Positions 4,340 to 5,266 of a stretch of 5,266 nucleotides of DNA are shown one piece after another (positions within the stretch are counted from its first letter, which is position 1; every line of letters starts with the position of its first letter). A model generated the notes under the pieces. The model ran no database searches. It worked only from the letters and a program-made list of their open reading frames with translations, and was not told the origin of the DNA. This DNA comes from Candidatus Desulfofervidaceae bacterium (GTDB lineage: Bacteria > Desulfobacterota > Desulfofervidia > Desulfofervidales > Desulfofervidaceae), in NCBI GenBank assembly GCA_021160485.1, contig JAGHCL010000174.1, forward strand, positions 1 through 5,266, in the 5' to 3' direction. The position numbers and the translations under genes are program-made.

Positions 4340-5218
4340 TTACAACCCCATTACCTCTTTCACTGTCTGTCCCAAGGTACCCAGATCTTCAGCTACAAAA
4401 ATACCTGCTTCCCTTAGTGCAGCCATTTTGCTTTCTGCAGTTCCCTGTCCACCAGAGATGATCGCCCCAGCATGTCCCATGCGTTTACCGGGAGGAGCCG
4501 TGCGTCCAGCAATAAAGGCGACGACGGGCTTTTTGAAATGGGCTTTTATCCATTCTGCCGCCTCTTCTTCGGCCGTACCTCCAATTTCTCCAACCATCAC
4601 CACCCCTTTTGTTTCTTCATCCTCATTAAAGTGTTTGAGTAAATCTATAAAGTTAGTGCCAGGAACAGGATCACCACCAATACCAATACAGGTGGTTTGG
4701 CCCAGGCCAGCTAATGTCAGTTGATAATCTACTTCATAAGTCAATGTGCCACTGCGAGAAATAACCCCAATGGGACCTGGGGTATGGATATGTCCTGGCA
4801 TAATACCCATTTTGCACTTAAAAGGGGGACAAATTAACCCTGGACAATTAGGACCGATAACTACCACATCAGGATGTTCTTCCAGATATCGCTTGACTTA
4901 CATCATGTCTAAAGTAGGAATCCCTTCGGTGATGCAAACGACCAGCTTGATGCCAGCCGCTACGGCTTCATAAATGGCATCAGAAGCAAAGGCCGCCGGC
5001 ACAAATATGACTGAAGCGTTAGCTTCTGTTTCTTTGACCGCCTCTTCTACGGTATTAAACACGGGCACCCCTTCTACCGTTTGACCACCTTTACCAGGGG
5101 TAACGCCAGCAACTACTTTGGTGCCATAGGCAAGCATTTGTTTGGTATGGAAAGCACCTTCTTTTCCTGTAATACCCTGAACCAGTATTCTTGTATTTTC
5201 ATTTATTAATATGGCCAT
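4340..5218 (-). pseudogene. sucD: Succinyl-CoA ligase alpha subunit, interrupted by an in-frame TAA
   Basis: SucD binds CoA and carries the phosphohistidine of succinyl-CoA synthetase, which links succinyl-CoA to succinate with ATP or GTP formation. The frame is full length (292 codons plus the stop; the family is about 290) except that codon 107 is TAA (4900-4898). Before it lie the CoA-domain motif [19 protein letters not shown] and EGIPTLDMM. After it the same frame continues [11 protein letters not shown] then [27 protein letters not shown] and [10 protein letters not shown] with the active-site histidine (about 249). There is no frameshift. Relatives often have a residue such as Lys here, so one base change would suffice. 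AAGGAG lies six bases before the ATG, and the gene starts 11 bases after the sucC stop. If the stop is real, only a 106-residue fragment is made unless it is read through or the frame restarts, for example at GTG 4867. Identity is near certain; whether the gene is dead is not. Confidence 0.85.
4898..4900 (-). other. Premature in-frame ochre (TAA) codon in sucD
   Basis: The plus-strand TTA at 4898-4900 reads TAA between Met-106 and the VKRYLEEH segment. The same reading frame holds conserved SucD sequence on both sides. It is neither TGA nor TAG, so selenocysteine or pyrrolysine insertion is excluded as a standard explanation. TAA also ends the oxidoreductase and antitoxin genes, so it is a normal stop in this genome. 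Confidence 0.9.
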
Positions 5219-5229
5219 GACCTACTCCT

Positions 5230-5266
5230 TTATCCCAAAATCTCCACAATTTTCTTCGCCGCATCG
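5230..5266 (-). CDS. sucC: 3' end of succinyl-CoA ligase beta subunit gene
   Basis: The minus-strand frame entering from the right edge reads DAAKKIVEILG and ends with TAA (5232-5230), 11 bases before the sucD ATG. The helix-like AAKKIVE ending suits the SucC C-terminus, and sucC directly before sucD is the usual order. The beta subunit binds the nucleotide and forms the heterodimer or heterotetramer with SucD. Only 11 residues are visible, so the call rests mainly on position. Confidence 0.62.
   Translation of the reverse strand, partial: DAAKKIVEILG

Noticed and set aside
4898..4900. Recoding of the sucD stop as selenocysteine or pyrrolysine
   Set aside because: The codon is TAA, not TGA or TAG, and TAA serves as an ordinary stop in neighbouring genes.

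Overview
The window reads as a chromosomal segment from a moderately AT-rich bacterium with an anaerobic type of metabolism. The main clue is a ferredoxin-linked flavoprotein encoded with succinyl-CoA ligase and a gamma-class carbonic anhydrase. A Desulfobacterota-like (deltaproteobacterial) host is my guess from gene content, and the sequence does not prove it. The left part (about 1-1940) is accessory DNA. The right part (about 1938-5266) is a compact minus-strand metabolic operon.

Left accessory part. Bases 3-131 are the 3' end of a plus-strand gene, followed directly by an integron attC-like site (133-186). Next comes a small cassette-type gene for a single-pass membrane protein (232-483), then a second attC-like hairpin (505-577) whose last core box is degenerate. 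This looks like the distal end of an integron cassette array; the integrase would lie off the left edge. Bases 578-972 hold no convincing gene, only short 10-bp phased repeats, a doubtful 30-codon ORF and overlapping inverted repeats.

Toxin-antitoxin module. On the minus strand, a TumE-family (DUF6516) toxin gene (1344-1631) overlaps an HVO_A0114/COG4190-type HTH antitoxin gene (973-1347) by the four bases ATGA. A plausible promoter places transcription at or next to the toxin ATG, so the mRNA may be leaderless, and a 5-bp inverted repeat covers its -10 box. A 26-bp imperfect direct repeat (22/26) lies on both sides of the module. Bases 1690-1937 have no gene but are rich in palindromes and mutually exclusive or pseudoknot-forming inverted repeats.

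Right metabolic part (all minus strand, transcribed right to left): the end of sucC, then sucD, then a gamma carbonic anhydrase, then a 602-residue protein that joins an RnfB-type two-cluster ferredoxin domain to a GltD/NfnB-like FAD-NAD(P)H oxidoreductase. Spacing is tight (11-bp gap, 76-bp gap, 17-bp overlap), so they probably form one transcript. SucCD interconverts succinyl-CoA and succinate with NTP synthesis. The carbonic anhydrase would equilibrate CO2 and bicarbonate. The flavoprotein would move electrons between ferredoxin-type carriers and NAD(P)H. Together they suit an oxidative or reductive TCA segment, but direction cannot be told from this DNA.

The most striking anomaly is an in-frame TAA at codon 107 of an otherwise full-length, well-conserved sucD (292 codons before the stop).
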